This document shows, piece after piece, positions 23,350-30,995 of a DNA stretch of 64,000 nucleotides; position 1 is the first letter of the stretch, and every line of letters begins with the position of its first letter. The position numbers were made by a program, and so were the translations under genes. This DNA is from Thermoleophilia bacterium SCSIO 60948 (GTDB lineage: Bacteria; Actinomycetota; Thermoleophilia; Solirubrobacterales; 70-9). The notes beneath the pieces are model-generated. The model saw only the letters and a list, made by a program, of their open reading frames with translations. It ran no database searches and was not told the origin of the DNA. The stretch spans positions 3,030,001-3,094,000 of the forward strand of contig CP053031.1 in NCBI GenBank assembly GCA_021496505.1, in the 5' to 3' direction.

Positions 23350-24509
23350 AGCTCGCGATCGAGGACGCGAAGACCCTCGTCGAGCACCGCGTCGGGCCCG
23401 GCGGGATCGCCGTCGTCGGCGACCTTGTGGTCGGGAGGTATGCCCTTGCCCGCGAGCGATTCGCCGTCGGCCGTCAGGTACTCGCCGACCGTGATGTCGA
23501 GCGCCCCGCCCTGCGGCAGATCGATCACCTGCTGGAAGACGCCCTTGCCGAAGGTCCGCGTCCCGACGGTCTCGGCGACGTCGTAGCTGACGAGCGCCGA
23601 GGTCAGGATCTCCGACGAGGACGCGGTCGCCTCGTCGGTCAGGACGACCATCGGGCCCGGATCGAGCTGACCGCCGCCCGCGCGCAGGACCTCGTCGCCC
23701 TGCGTGCGCGACTCGGTCGAGACGACGACGTCGCCCTCCTCGAGGAACAACGACGCGCAGAGGATCGCCTCGTCGAGCTGGCCGCCGCCGTTGCCGCGCA
23801 TGTCGAGGACGAGGCCCTCGGCTCCGCGGTCCTGAAGCTTCCTGATCTCCGTACCGAGCTCGGCGTGCGCGCCGCTCGAGAAGGTGGAGAAGCGGACGTA
23901 GGCGACGTCCTCGCCGTCGGGCGTCTGCTCGATCTCGCCGTCGACCGCGGGCAGTCGCACCTCGGCGCGCTCGAGCTCCACCTGGCGCTCCTCGCCGTCG
24001 GGGGCGCGGACGGTCAGCTCGACGAAGGAGCCCTCGGGACCCTTGATCTGCGCGATCGCCGTCTGCGACGGCACGCCGGCGACGGACTCGCCGTCGACCG
24101 CGGTGATCAGCTCGCCCTCGCGGATGTCCGACCCGGCGGCCGGCGAGTCGGGGATGATCGCCGCGACGCGTAGCCCCTCCTTGGCCTCGCCGACCGTCAG
24201 GCCGACGCCGGAGAAGCGACCCTGCGTCGAGACGTTGAACTCGCGCAGGTCGCGTGGCGAGAAGTAGTGCGAGAACGGATCGTCGAAGTCCTCGCGCAGG
24301 GTGTCGACCATGCCTCGAATCGAGGCCTCGTCGAGGGTGTCGGGATCGACCTCCTTCCAGTAGAGGTCCTCGATGATCGCCTGGGCGTCGGCGTACTCCT
24401 CCTGAGAGGAGGTCTCGATCAACCCGGCCAGCCACAGACCGCCGAAGCACAGCAGTGCCCCGGCGACCACCCCGGCAAGGACGCCGAGGCGGAAGTGACC
24501 GTTGTTCAA
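23346..24509 (-). CDS. S41 family C-terminal processing peptidase
   Basis: 387 residues: one N-terminal membrane helix (LGVLAGVVAGALLCFGGLWL), a PDZ domain at about 105-185 (FSGVGLTVGEAKEGLRVAAI), then the S41 protease core. The catalytic Ser lies in TDEATASSSEILTSAL and the Lys about 25 residues later in TRTFGKGVFQQVIDLP, as in CtpA/CtpB. It acts outside the membrane. The start is TTG 24509, which overlaps the ftsX stop as TTGA; no other start leaves an acceptable N-terminus. Co-transcription with ftsEX suggests a role in division-linked envelope processing (inference). Confidence 0.9.
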   Translation of the reverse strand: MNNGHFRLGVLAGVVAGALLCFGGLWLAGLIETSSQEEYADAQAIIEDLYWKEVDPDTLDEASIRGMVDTLREDFDDPFSHYFSPRDLREFNVSTQGRFSGVGLTVGEAKEGLRVAAIIPDSPAAGSDIREGELITAVDGESVAGVPSQTAIAQIKGPEGSFVELTVRAPDGEERQVELERAEVRLPAVDGEIEQTPDGEDVAYVRFSTFSSGAHAELGTEIRKLQDRGAEGLVLDMRGNGGGQLDEAILCASLFLEEGDVVVSTESRTQGDEVLRAGGGQLDPGPMVVLTDEATASSSEILTSALVSYDVAETVGTRTFGKGVFQQVIDLPQGGALDITVGEYLTADGESLAGKGIPPDHKVADDGDPAGPDAVLDEGLRVLDREL

Positions 24510-25405
24510 ACCCGCAGGAAGCGGCGCAGCGTGATGCCGCTGCCGATCGCCGATACGAACACGGCGGCGGCGATCAGCATCACGACGAGCGGTACGAAGG
24601 CGACTGTCTGAAAGTTGGCGATCAGGTTGAAGCTGCCTGCGAGCGGGTCGAGTACGAGCACCTTGCCTGCCCACAGTATGCCGACCGCCACCGCCGCGCC
24701 CATGAGGCCGACGAGCACGCCCTCGATGATGAACGGCCAGCGGATGAACCAGTTCGTCGCGCCGACGAGCTTCATGACCTCGACCTCACGCCGGCGGGCG
24801 TAGATCGACAGGCGGATCGTGTTCGCGACGAGCAGCGTCGAGGCGACGATCAGCAGGCCGGCGAGGGCCAGCAGGACGATCCGCAGAGCGCCGGTGACCT
24901 CGGTGATCTTCGAGCCGTCCGAGCGCGAGTCCGCGATGTCGTCGATCGCGGGCGCGATCGGCTGCGGGTTGTTCGAGTTCGATCGGGCGAGGACGTTGGC
25001 GGCGACGGCGTTCAGCGCCTCGGGCTCGTCGATCGAGACGTCGAGCGCGGGCGGGATCGGGTTGTTCTTGAGCTGACTCGCGACCGAGCCGTCGTCGAGG
25101 CGTCCCTGGAGCGACTCGAGGCCCTGGGTCGGCGAGACGAACTCGACGCCGGTGACGTGAGGCAGCCCCTCGACCTTGGCGACGGCCTCGTCGATCTGCT
25201 TCTTCGAGGCGTCCTTGGTCAGGTAGACGTTGAGGCCGATCTGCTCGCGGACGTTCTCGTTCGTGTTCTCCGACGCACGCAGGACCGGGATGAGTACGCC
25301 GAGCAGCAGAGTCGTGACGACGATCGTCACGATCGCGGCGACCGACGGAGCGGCGCTGCGGCGCAGGGCGCGGAACGCCTCGGAGACGAAGAAGCCGATC
25401 TTCAT
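24506..25405 (-). CDS. ftsX: Cell division protein FtsX
   Basis: A 299-residue permease-like protein. TM1 at about 20-42 (SVAAIVTIVVTTLLLGVLIP), an extracellular domain at about 45-170 beginning EQIGLNVYLTKDASKKQIDE, then three TM helices, with the cytoplasmic RRREVEVMKLVGATNWFIRWPF loop that couples to FtsE. The extracellular domain normally recruits and activates a cell-wall hydrolase. It starts 6 bp after ftsE. The M23/coiled-coil protein at 53746-54987 is a candidate extracellular partner. Confidence 0.95.
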   Translation of the reverse strand: MKIGFFVSEAFRALRRSAAPSVAAIVTIVVTTLLLGVLIPVLRASENTNENVREQIGLNVYLTKDASKKQIDEAVAKVEGLPHVTGVEFVSPTQGLESLQGRLDDGSVASQLKNNPIPPALDVSIDEPEALNAVAANVLARSNSNNPQPIAPAIDDIADSRSDGSKITEVTGALRIVLLALAGLLIVASTLLVANTIRLSIYARRREVEVMKLVGATNWFIRWPFIIEGVLVGLMGAAVAVGILWAGKVLVLDPLAGSFNLIANFQTVAFVPLVVMLIAAAVFVSAIGSGITLRRFLRV

Positions 25406-25411
25406 GCCGTC

Positions 25412-26299
25412 CTACGGAAGCTCCGGGTCGTAGGGCTCGATTCCCTCGAAACCCTGGACGCCGAGCTCGTGGCGCATCCGGCGCGCGAACTCGGTCGTCG
25501 TTTCGTCGTGGTGGTAGCCACCGGTGTCGACGTCGCGGACGAGGCGCCCGCGCTCGAGCCCGATCACGCGGCGGCGCATCTTGTCGACCATGTCGGAGTC
25601 GTGGGTGACCACGAGGACGGTCGTGCCGGTGCGGTTGATCCGGTAGAGCAGCTGCATGATCCCGATCGAGGTGACCGGATCGAGGTTGCCCGTCGGCTCG
25701 TCGGCGAGCAGGAGCGGCGGGTGGTTGACGAACGCACGCGCGATCGAGACGCGCTGCTGCTCACCGCCCGACAGCTCGTCGGGGTAGTTGTGGACCTTGG
25801 CCTGGAGGCCGACCAGGCGCAGCGTCTCCGCGGTCTTGCGACGGATCTGCGAGCGCGGCTCGCCGATCACCTGCAGCGCGTAGGCGACGTTGTCGTGAAC
25901 CGTGCGGTTCGGGAGCAGCTTGAAGTCCTGGAAGACGGTGCCGATCCGGCGGCGCAGCAGCGGCACCTTCTTGGCCGGCATGTCGTTGATGTCGCGACCC
26001 GCGATCAGCACCTCGCCGGCGGCCGGCTGGAGCTCGCGCATCAGCATCTTGATCAGCGTCGACTTGCCGCAGCCCGTCGGGCCGGTGATGAAGGCGAACT
26101 CGCCGCGGTCGATGCCGAGCGAGACGCGCTCGAGACCGACGTGACCGCCGGGATAGACGACCGTGGCATCACGAAGCTCGATGATCGGCGGGCGCCCGTC
26201 GGGGCGCCGCGAGGTGCCCTCCGTGCGCTCGGGCCTACGGCTGCGATCAGAATCGCGCCGACTCGCCGCTGAGGAGTTTCGTGTCTTGAGAATCGCCAT
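25412..26299 (-). CDS. ftsE: Cell division ATP-binding protein FtsE
   Basis: A 295-residue ABC ATPase: Walker [16 protein letters not shown]-loop [14 protein letters not shown], signature [15 protein letters not shown], Walker [14 protein letters not shown] and switch His VVTHDSD. It drives conformational change of FtsX. The N-terminus is unusual: about 45 residues rich in Arg/Ser ([20 protein letters not shown]) precede the ATPase core that normally starts the protein. ATG 26299 is the first plausible start; an internal start nearer the core is possible but I see none with a good ribosome binding site. First gene of the ftsEX-S41-rnr-smpB operon. Confidence 0.94.
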   Translation of the reverse strand: MAILKTRNSSAASRRDSDRSRRPERTEGTSRRPDGRPPIIELRDATVVYPGGHVGLERVSLGIDRGEFAFITGPTGCGKSTLIKMLMRELQPAAGEVLIAGRDINDMPAKKVPLLRRRIGTVFQDFKLLPNRTVHDNVAYALQVIGEPRSQIRRKTAETLRLVGLQAKVHNYPDELSGGEQQRVSIARAFVNHPPLLLADEPTGNLDPVTSIGIMQLLYRINRTGTTVLVVTHDSDMVDKMRRRVIGLERGRLVRDVDTGGYHHDETTTEFARRMRHELGVQGFEGIEPYDPELP

Positions 26300-26472
26300 G
26301 GTTCTGCGTACGTCATCCTTCGAGAGGCCGGGGCCCTGGACGTGTTCACCCTTTCGAACACGGACACCGGTCGATCGACTTGGACACCGTAGCCAGCGTT
26401 CGACGGCCCGACCCGAAGGACGCCAGGGCTGTTCGCGATCTTGCAGACTGGGCGATTTCATGCAGGAAACCA

Positions 26473-26823
26473 GTGGTTGACGTCGACGCGGACCCGACGA
26501 CGACGGAGGTCGGTTTCGGCCTCGTCGAAGCGCTTCTCGCCCTCGCGGGAGCGATCGTCGCGGCGGTCACCGGTGACGTCTCCCCGGCCGCGGTGGGGTT
26601 CGGCCTCGCCGCCGCGGTCCTGGCTTCGCGACTGCTGGGACGACCGGCTCCGCGGGCGCGGCGCCTGGCACTCGTGCTCTGGGCCGCGGTGGCCGCGACG
26701 ATCGTCCTCCTGCTCGCCGGGCAGTCGGTCGCGGCCGCGCTCGTCGCCGTCTCGGCCGTCGTCGCGGCCACCCTCCTGGTCGCACGCGCGGCTCCAAGGG
26801 CCGGGGGTCGCGAGGGGGATTAG
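26473..26823 (+). CDS. Small membrane protein of unknown function
   Basis: 116 residues from GTG 26473, which has AGGAA 4 bases upstream; a TTG at 26380 would add a charged leader and is less likely. Four hydrophobic helices fill residues 10-105 (LVEALLALAGAIVAAVTG; AAVGFGLAAAVLASRLLG; LALVLWAAVAATIVLLLAG; AAALVAVSAVVAATLLVARA). The Ala/Val richness and lack of conserved polar motifs give no clue to function. It is divergent from ftsE and followed 27 bp later by another small membrane protein gene. Confidence 0.6.
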   Translation: MVDVDADPTTTEVGFGLVEALLALAGAIVAAVTGDVSPAAVGFGLAAAVLASRLLGRPAPRARRLALVLWAAVAATIVLLLAGQSVAAALVAVSAVVAATLLVARAAPRAGGREGD

Positions 26824-26850
26824 GGATCTCCTGGTAGAAGGAGGGACTCG

Positions 26851-27210
26851 ATGACGGGCAGCTCTGCCATCTACGGGTCTGCGCCGACGATCGGGCCGCT
26901 CGAGCTCGGGCTCGCGGCGGTCGGCCTCCTCGTTTCGATCGCGATCAGCCTGGCGGTCGGGGTGCTCCTGATGCTGGTTGGCCTGGTGCTCGCCGGCTGG
27001 AAGCTGCTCAACGCGCCCCACCCGCCGGTCCGGCAGGTCGGGCTGTTCGCGCTGCTGATGTCGTTCGCGACACTCGTGATGGTCGTGATCGGTGCGAGCG
27101 ACGGCGCAAGGGTGGTCGTCGCTCTGTCGTTCATCGCGACGTTCGTACTCGGTGCATCGGGCGGCGGGCAGCAGACCCCGCCGCCATCGCGACGCGCCCC
27201 GCGGCGCTAG
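26851..27210 (+). CDS. Small membrane protein of unknown function
   Basis: 119 residues with a strong GGAGG ribosome binding site before ATG 26851. Hydrophobic helices at about 17-48 (LELGLAAVGLLVSIAISLAV and on), 64-82 (VGLFALLMSFATLVMVVIGA) and 85-103; the C-terminus is proline/arginine-rich (QQTPPPSRRAPRR). It probably shares a transcript with the preceding gene. No recognised family. Confidence 0.65.
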   Translation: MTGSSAIYGSAPTIGPLELGLAAVGLLVSIAISLAVGVLLMLVGLVLAGWKLLNAPHPPVRQVGLFALLMSFATLVMVVIGASDGARVVVALSFIATFVLGASGGGQQTPPPSRRAPRR

Positions 27211-27312
27211 CGCGACCGGCGGGCGAAGCCCGCGTCGCCTGCGGTTAGGGTCCGCGACCTGATCCCTCCGGGGCACCCTTTCGAAGATCCCGATCGACCG
27301 ACGGAGTCCGAA

Positions 27313-27804
27313 TTGAGCACCACCGACGACCTGCTCGCCAACGCCAAGCGCTACGCCGAGGGCTTTTCGCACGACGGTCTGAGCTCGCCTCCGAGCCTCA
27401 AGGTCGCGGTCGTCGCGTGCATGGACGCGCGGCTGATCCCGACCCGCATCCTCGGGCTCGATGAGGGTGAGGCGCACATCATCCGCAACGCGGGCGGGGT
27501 CGTCGACGAGGACACGATTCGCTCGCTCGCGATCTCGCAGAACCTGCTCGGGACCGAGGAGATCATCCTCATCCACCACACGGACTGCGGGATGCTGACG
27601 TTCACCGACGACGAGCTCGCCGACAAGCTCGAGCAGGAGACAGGCACACGACCGAGCTGGTCCGCCCACGCTTTCTCCGACCTCGAGGGCGACGTCCGTG
27701 ACTCGATCGCCAAGCTCCAGAACGACCCCCACATCCCGAACAAGGGCAGCATCCGTGGGTTCGTCTACGACGTCGAGACAGGCGGTCTCACCGAGGTAGC
27801 CTGA
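27313..27804 (+). CDS. Beta-class carbonic anhydrase
   Basis: A 163-residue beta-carbonic anhydrase that interconverts CO2 and bicarbonate. Zinc ligands are visible as Cys36 (VVACMDARLIPTRILGL, with the catalytic Asp38-Arg40 dyad) and His89-x-x-Cys92 (LIHHTDCGML). The short length and sequence style match the Rv1284 group of mycobacteria. The start is TTG 27313 (GGAG 8-9 bases upstream). Its TGA at 27802-27804 overlaps the likely CTG start of the following lipoprotein gene, which suggests translational coupling. Confidence 0.93.
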   Translation: MSTTDDLLANAKRYAEGFSHDGLSSPPSLKVAVVACMDARLIPTRILGLDEGEAHIIRNAGGVVDEDTIRSLAISQNLLGTEEIILIHHTDCGMLTFTDDELADKLEQETGTRPSWSAHAFSDLEGDVRDSIAKLQNDPHIPNKGSIRGFVYDVETGGLTEVA

Positions 27805-28517
27805 GCCGCCTGCGTCCGCTCTCCGCAAAGCCGCTCGCCGTCCTCGGCGCGTTGCTGATCGCGCTCGCGATCGCGGCATGCGGCGGGGACGACGAGCCCG
27901 ACGTGACCGAGCAGACCGAGGTCGCGCCGACGAGCACGTCGGCCGAACCCCAGCCCGAACCCGAGCCGGAGCGCCCCGAGCGCGAGCGCAACGGTGGCGG
28001 TGAGGACGGCGAGACCGACGAGAGCGAGGCCGCCGACCCCGATCCCGAGCTCGAGGCCGACCGCGATCGCCCGGAGCCGCGGTTCAGCCCTGAGCAGCGC
28101 GAGGCCCAGCGCGTCGCGCGCCGCTACCTCGAGGCGATCGACTCCCGCGACGGCGCCGCGGTCTGCGCCGCGCTCGCCCCGGGCGCGATCGACGAGCTCG
28201 AGCTACCGGTCGAACGCGGGAGTTGCGCGGCCTCGGTCGAGGCCTCGATCGGTTACAAGGCGCCCGGCGGCCTTCCGGTCTACGAGGGCTCGCGCGTGAA
28301 CGGCTTCGTTTCGACCACACTCGAGGACTACGGCGTCCAGGTCGTAGCCGCCGTGCAGACCGACTTCTCCGATCGCGACGAGCCCTCGGTCGAGGACGAC
28401 GTCGTCTACCTCACCGACGCCGGCGGGAAGCTGCTCGTCGCCAAGCCGAGCACTTCGCTCTATCGGGCCGTCGGGGTCGCCGACATCCCGCCGAGCGTGA
28501 TCTCACCGCCGAGGTAG
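27801..28517 (+). CDS. Lipoprotein with acidic linker and NTF2-like C-terminal domain (probable CTG start)
   Basis: The visible lipoprotein signal LSRLRPLSAKPLAVLGALLI followed by ALAIAACGG (lipobox IAAC) is only complete if translation starts at CTG 27801, which overlaps the carbonic anhydrase stop as CTGA. The first ATG/GTG/TTG in frame is TTG 27852, which would remove the whole positively charged region. After the lipid-anchored Cys comes an acidic Pro/Glu linker of about 70 residues, then about 130 residues starting EAQRVARRYLEAIDSRDGAA, resembling the small NTF2-like fold often seen in actinobacterial lipoproteins. Function unknown. Confidence 0.65.
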   Translation: MSRLRPLSAKPLAVLGALLIALAIAACGGDDEPDVTEQTEVAPTSTSAEPQPEPEPERPERERNGGGEDGETDESEAADPDPELEADRDRPEPRFSPEQREAQRVARRYLEAIDSRDGAAVCAALAPGAIDELELPVERGSCAASVEASIGYKAPGGLPVYEGSRVNGFVSTTLEDYGVQVVAAVQTDFSDRDEPSVEDDVVYLTDAGGKLLVAKPSTSLYRAVGVADIPPSVISPPR

Positions 28518-28635
28518 GGGCGGGCCGCTTCCTAGGCCTCGGGTCGGCGGTGGTCGTCCGCTGGCGGGGTGGCCGAGTCAGGTAGGGGCCCGGAGCTGGG
28601 TTGGGTCGGGAGCTGGTCTGTCTCCCGCGGGCCTT

Positions 28636-28900
28636 CGCGCGGGTTCCGTGCGGGTTCGAAGCCGCGCGGAGGGAGGCATCGTCCGTAGGTGGTTGCAGAG
28701 CAACCGGGTCCGACAAACGCCCCTCCGAAGACGTCTTGGGAGCGAGGCAAAGTCACCCTGGAGCCCTATAGGGGCACCTATCCGACGATGCCTCGTCACG
28801 GACCGCCCGAACCCACCCAGCGCACCCAGGGTTCTCCCCTCGATGCAACCAGACCACGCGCCGCACCCACCACCGACGCCCCGAGCGGGACGCCACCACC
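28636..28900 (-). repeat. Dispersed repeat R1, copy B
   Basis: Inverted copy of 1436-1698 (see copy A). On the minus strand it starts 18 bp after the stop of the MauF-like gene and runs towards the convergent lipoprotein gene. It keeps the blocks GGTGGTGGCGTCCCGCTCGG, GGGTGACTTTGCCTCGCTCC and CTCCCTCCGCGCGGCT. The central hairpin is weaker here (GGTGCCC-CTATA-GGGCTCC). The rest of the intergenic gap (28518-28635) holds nothing I can identify. Confidence 0.8.
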
Positions 28901-28917
28901 GCAGGGACGACCGGGCC

Positions 28918-30357
28918 CTAATAACCCGTCGCGATGACCCGGTAGGACGTGCCCTTGATCAGGGTGTAATAGGCGCGCTTGGCGCCGAGGGACGTCGACC
29001 AGATGACGCCCTTGCCGGCTCCTCGGCTCGCCACCTGCTTCGAGCTCTTGCCCTTCTTGACGACGAGGCGCTGGCGCTTCTTCGTGATCGCGACGTAGGC
29101 GATCGTGCCGCCGCGGACCGACGGGTTCTGGAGCGCGATCTTGTCGGACTTCTTGATCGTCCTGGTGCCGCCCTTGCCGATCGTCCGCGAGACGATCGAG
29201 TTGCGGTTCGGCTTCGCCACCGCGTAGACGATCCGCTTGCCGGAGATGCTCGGACGGCTGAGCTGGCCGTCCTTCGACGAGCTGTCGAGCACGCGCGTCT
29301 TGCCGGTCGTGCCGTCGCCCTTGATCGAGCGCACGGCGATCTTGTCGCGACCGTTCGAGACCGCGCGCCAGCCGATGTAGTCGCCGGTGACGGTCAGCGC
29401 GTCGGGGTTGCCCTTGACCGTGAACCGCGACACCTCCTCGAGCTCCCGGTTGCGAGCGAGCAGGAAGATCGTCTTGCCGCGGCGCACGGCGACGTAGCTG
29501 CCGCCGACCGCCGGGTCCTTGCCCGGCAGCGCCGTCTTGCCGTCGACCGTCTCCAGGACGCCGTCGCGATCGCGCAGCTGGTAGGCGAGCTCGGAGTCGG
29601 GTCCCGCCGACGGATCCGCGGCCGGCTTCGCGATCTGGCCGGCCGCGAGCTCGGCGGACTCCTCGGGCTCCTGCGCGGAGGCCGAGCTCGCGCTCGAGAT
29701 GAGCAGGACGGCCACCCCGGTGAGCGCCAGGGCGTCGCCGAAGCGGAAGCCGCGATAGATCGCGGGTCGCATCGCCATCGTCTCGCATGCCGCCTGGCCG
29801 AAGCGGTGCTTGGCGAACGGTGCCAGCGACACGATCGGCAGCGCGCGCCCGAGGCCGAACGCGAGCCCGACCCAGAGGCCGACGACCGGCTCGCCGATCG
29901 CGAACGCGATCCCGGCCAGCGCCCAGACGCCGAACGTCAACACGAAGGTCGTGAAGCCGAGGCCGAGCAGGCCGCCGTAGAGCGCCGAGGCCACGGGCAT
30001 CGGCATCGCGCGTCGCCAGTGCTCGGGGAGCTGGCGGCGGATCTGCGGCACGATCGGAGTGCCACGGGCCTCGAGCACCGCGGCGACGAGCGCGAGGACC
30101 GCGGCGAGGAGGAGCGCGACCGATCCGCCGGCGCCGTGGATCACGCCGCCGAGCAGGGCGATCAGCCAGAACGTCGCGACGCCGCCGGCGAGCGCGCCGG
30201 GGAGGAACGTGGCGCAGGCCGCCAGCGTCGTCGGCTGACCGCCGGTGTGGCCGGTCGGCCCGATCGTCTCGATCATCGAGAACCCGCACGGCGACCAGGT
30301 GCCGGTCATCCCGATCAGGACCGCCGCGGCGATGAGTGTGATCTCGAGAGCGCCCAT
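28918..30357 (-). CDS. MauF/CcdA-like membrane protein fused to a propeller-like extracellular domain
   Basis: 479 residues in two parts. Residues 1-235 hold about six membrane helices with GTWSPCGFSMIETIGPTG near the N-terminus, the SPCG pattern of CcdA/DsbD-type thiol transporters and MauF. Residues 260-479 have repeated short strands (IFLLARNRELEEVSRFTVKG; GRDKIAVRSIKGDG; GKRIVYAVAKPNRNSIVSRT) typical of a partial beta-propeller exposed outside. ATG 30357 overlaps the MauA-like stop (TGATG), so the three genes 30996-31904, 30357-30995 and this one are translationally coupled. Together they resemble a reduced mau cluster, and the fusion is unusual. Confidence 0.65.
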   Translation of the reverse strand: MGALEITLIAAAVLIGMTGTWSPCGFSMIETIGPTGHTGGQPTTLAACATFLPGALAGGVATFWLIALLGGVIHGAGGSVALLLAAVLALVAAVLEARGTPIVPQIRRQLPEHWRRAMPMPVASALYGGLLGLGFTTFVLTFGVWALAGIAFAIGEPVVGLWVGLAFGLGRALPIVSLAPFAKHRFGQAACETMAMRPAIYRGFRFGDALALTGVAVLLISSASSASAQEPEESAELAAGQIAKPAADPSAGPDSELAYQLRDRDGVLETVDGKTALPGKDPAVGGSYVAVRRGKTIFLLARNRELEEVSRFTVKGNPDALTVTGDYIGWRAVSNGRDKIAVRSIKGDGTTGKTRVLDSSSKDGQLSRPSISGKRIVYAVAKPNRNSIVSRTIGKGGTRTIKKSDKIALQNPSVRGGTIAYVAITKKRQRLVVKKGKSSKQVASRGAGKGVIWSTSLGAKRAYYTLIKGTSYRVIATGY

Positions 30358-30995
30358 CAGCAGGGCACGTCCGTCTGGAAGTAGAGGACGCAGAAGACCT
30401 TGCGGCCCGAGTAGCAGTAGCCGGTCAGCGAGGCGTCGCCGTTGATCCGCCGGTCCGACGGAGAGCAGCAGTCGACGAGCTTGCGGACCTTGCCGCCGCA
30501 GCAGCGATACCAACCGCCGTCGATCGAGGTCGAGATGTTGAACTTGTCGGCGACCTCGTCGCAGACGCGGGTGCGGGGCGCCGGAGGCAGGTCACGGCCG
30601 TCCGGGTCCTTGAGCGCCTTGCCCTTGGAGTCGACGGGGCTGCCCTTCTTGTTGATCGCGCGACCGAGGTTGTCGATCGGCTGACCGTCGGGGCGCAGCG
30701 GGAAGCCCTTCGCGTCGACCCGCGGCAGCGCCTTGCCGGCGGGGTGCGGGCACGAGCCCGTCGTGTAGATGTGGCCGCAGAAGTGGTAGGCGTCGGCCTC
30801 GCCGGGCTTGACCGACCTGGCGACGAGCCCGCCCGCGGTGACGGCGGTCATCGCGCCGCCGACCCTGGCGAGGAAGCCGCGTCGTGAGGTGTCGCCGGCC
30901 AGCGAGTCGAGCCGTCCGCCGACGGCGTCGGAGCGCTGAGCCTCGGCCTTTCCGGCGGCGGACCCTCCCCGCTCGCCCTTGCGTCCGAACTTCAT
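30357..30995 (-). CDS. Tat-exported Cys-rich protein resembling methylamine dehydrogenase light chain (MauA-like)
   Basis: 212 residues. A twin-arginine signal (TSRRGFLARVGGAMTAVTAG, about 36-55) shows export in folded form. The mature part has ten cysteines: YHFCGHIYTTGSCP, TRVCDEV, GGWYRCCGGKVRKLVDCCS, LTGYCYSGRKVFCVLYF and a C-terminal PC. The pattern of CCGG and DCC pairs recalls MauA, which has six disulfides and a tryptophan tryptophylquinone (TTQ) made from two Trp. Only one Trp is visible here, so TTQ as such is doubtful. Placed directly after (0 bp) the MauE-MauD fusion, whose job in mau clusters is to form the light-chain disulfides. Confidence 0.6.
   Translation of the reverse strand: MKFGRKGERGGSAAGKAEAQRSDAVGGRLDSLAGDTSRRGFLARVGGAMTAVTAGGLVARSVKPGEADAYHFCGHIYTTGSCPHPAGKALPRVDAKGFPLRPDGQPIDNLGRAINKKGSPVDSKGKALKDPDGRDLPPAPRTRVCDEVADKFNISTSIDGGWYRCCGGKVRKLVDCCSPSDRRINGDASLTGYCYSGRKVFCVLYFQTDVPC

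Noticed and set aside
21292-23586. 764-codon plus-strand frame antisense to rnr and smpB
   Set aside because: Low-complexity Arg/Leu/Asp-rich translation with no recognisable domain; the opposite strand holds RNase R and SmpB.
24455-26272. 605-codon plus-strand frame antisense to ftsX and ftsE
   Set aside because: Shadow of the ftsEX genes; composition is dominated by Asp/Arg/Val as expected from reverse reading.
30357-30995. True methylamine dehydrogenase light chain with TTQ cofactor
   Set aside because: Only one Trp is present in the mature domain, and no mauG-type maturation enzyme is adjacent; the assignment was kept as MauA-like only.
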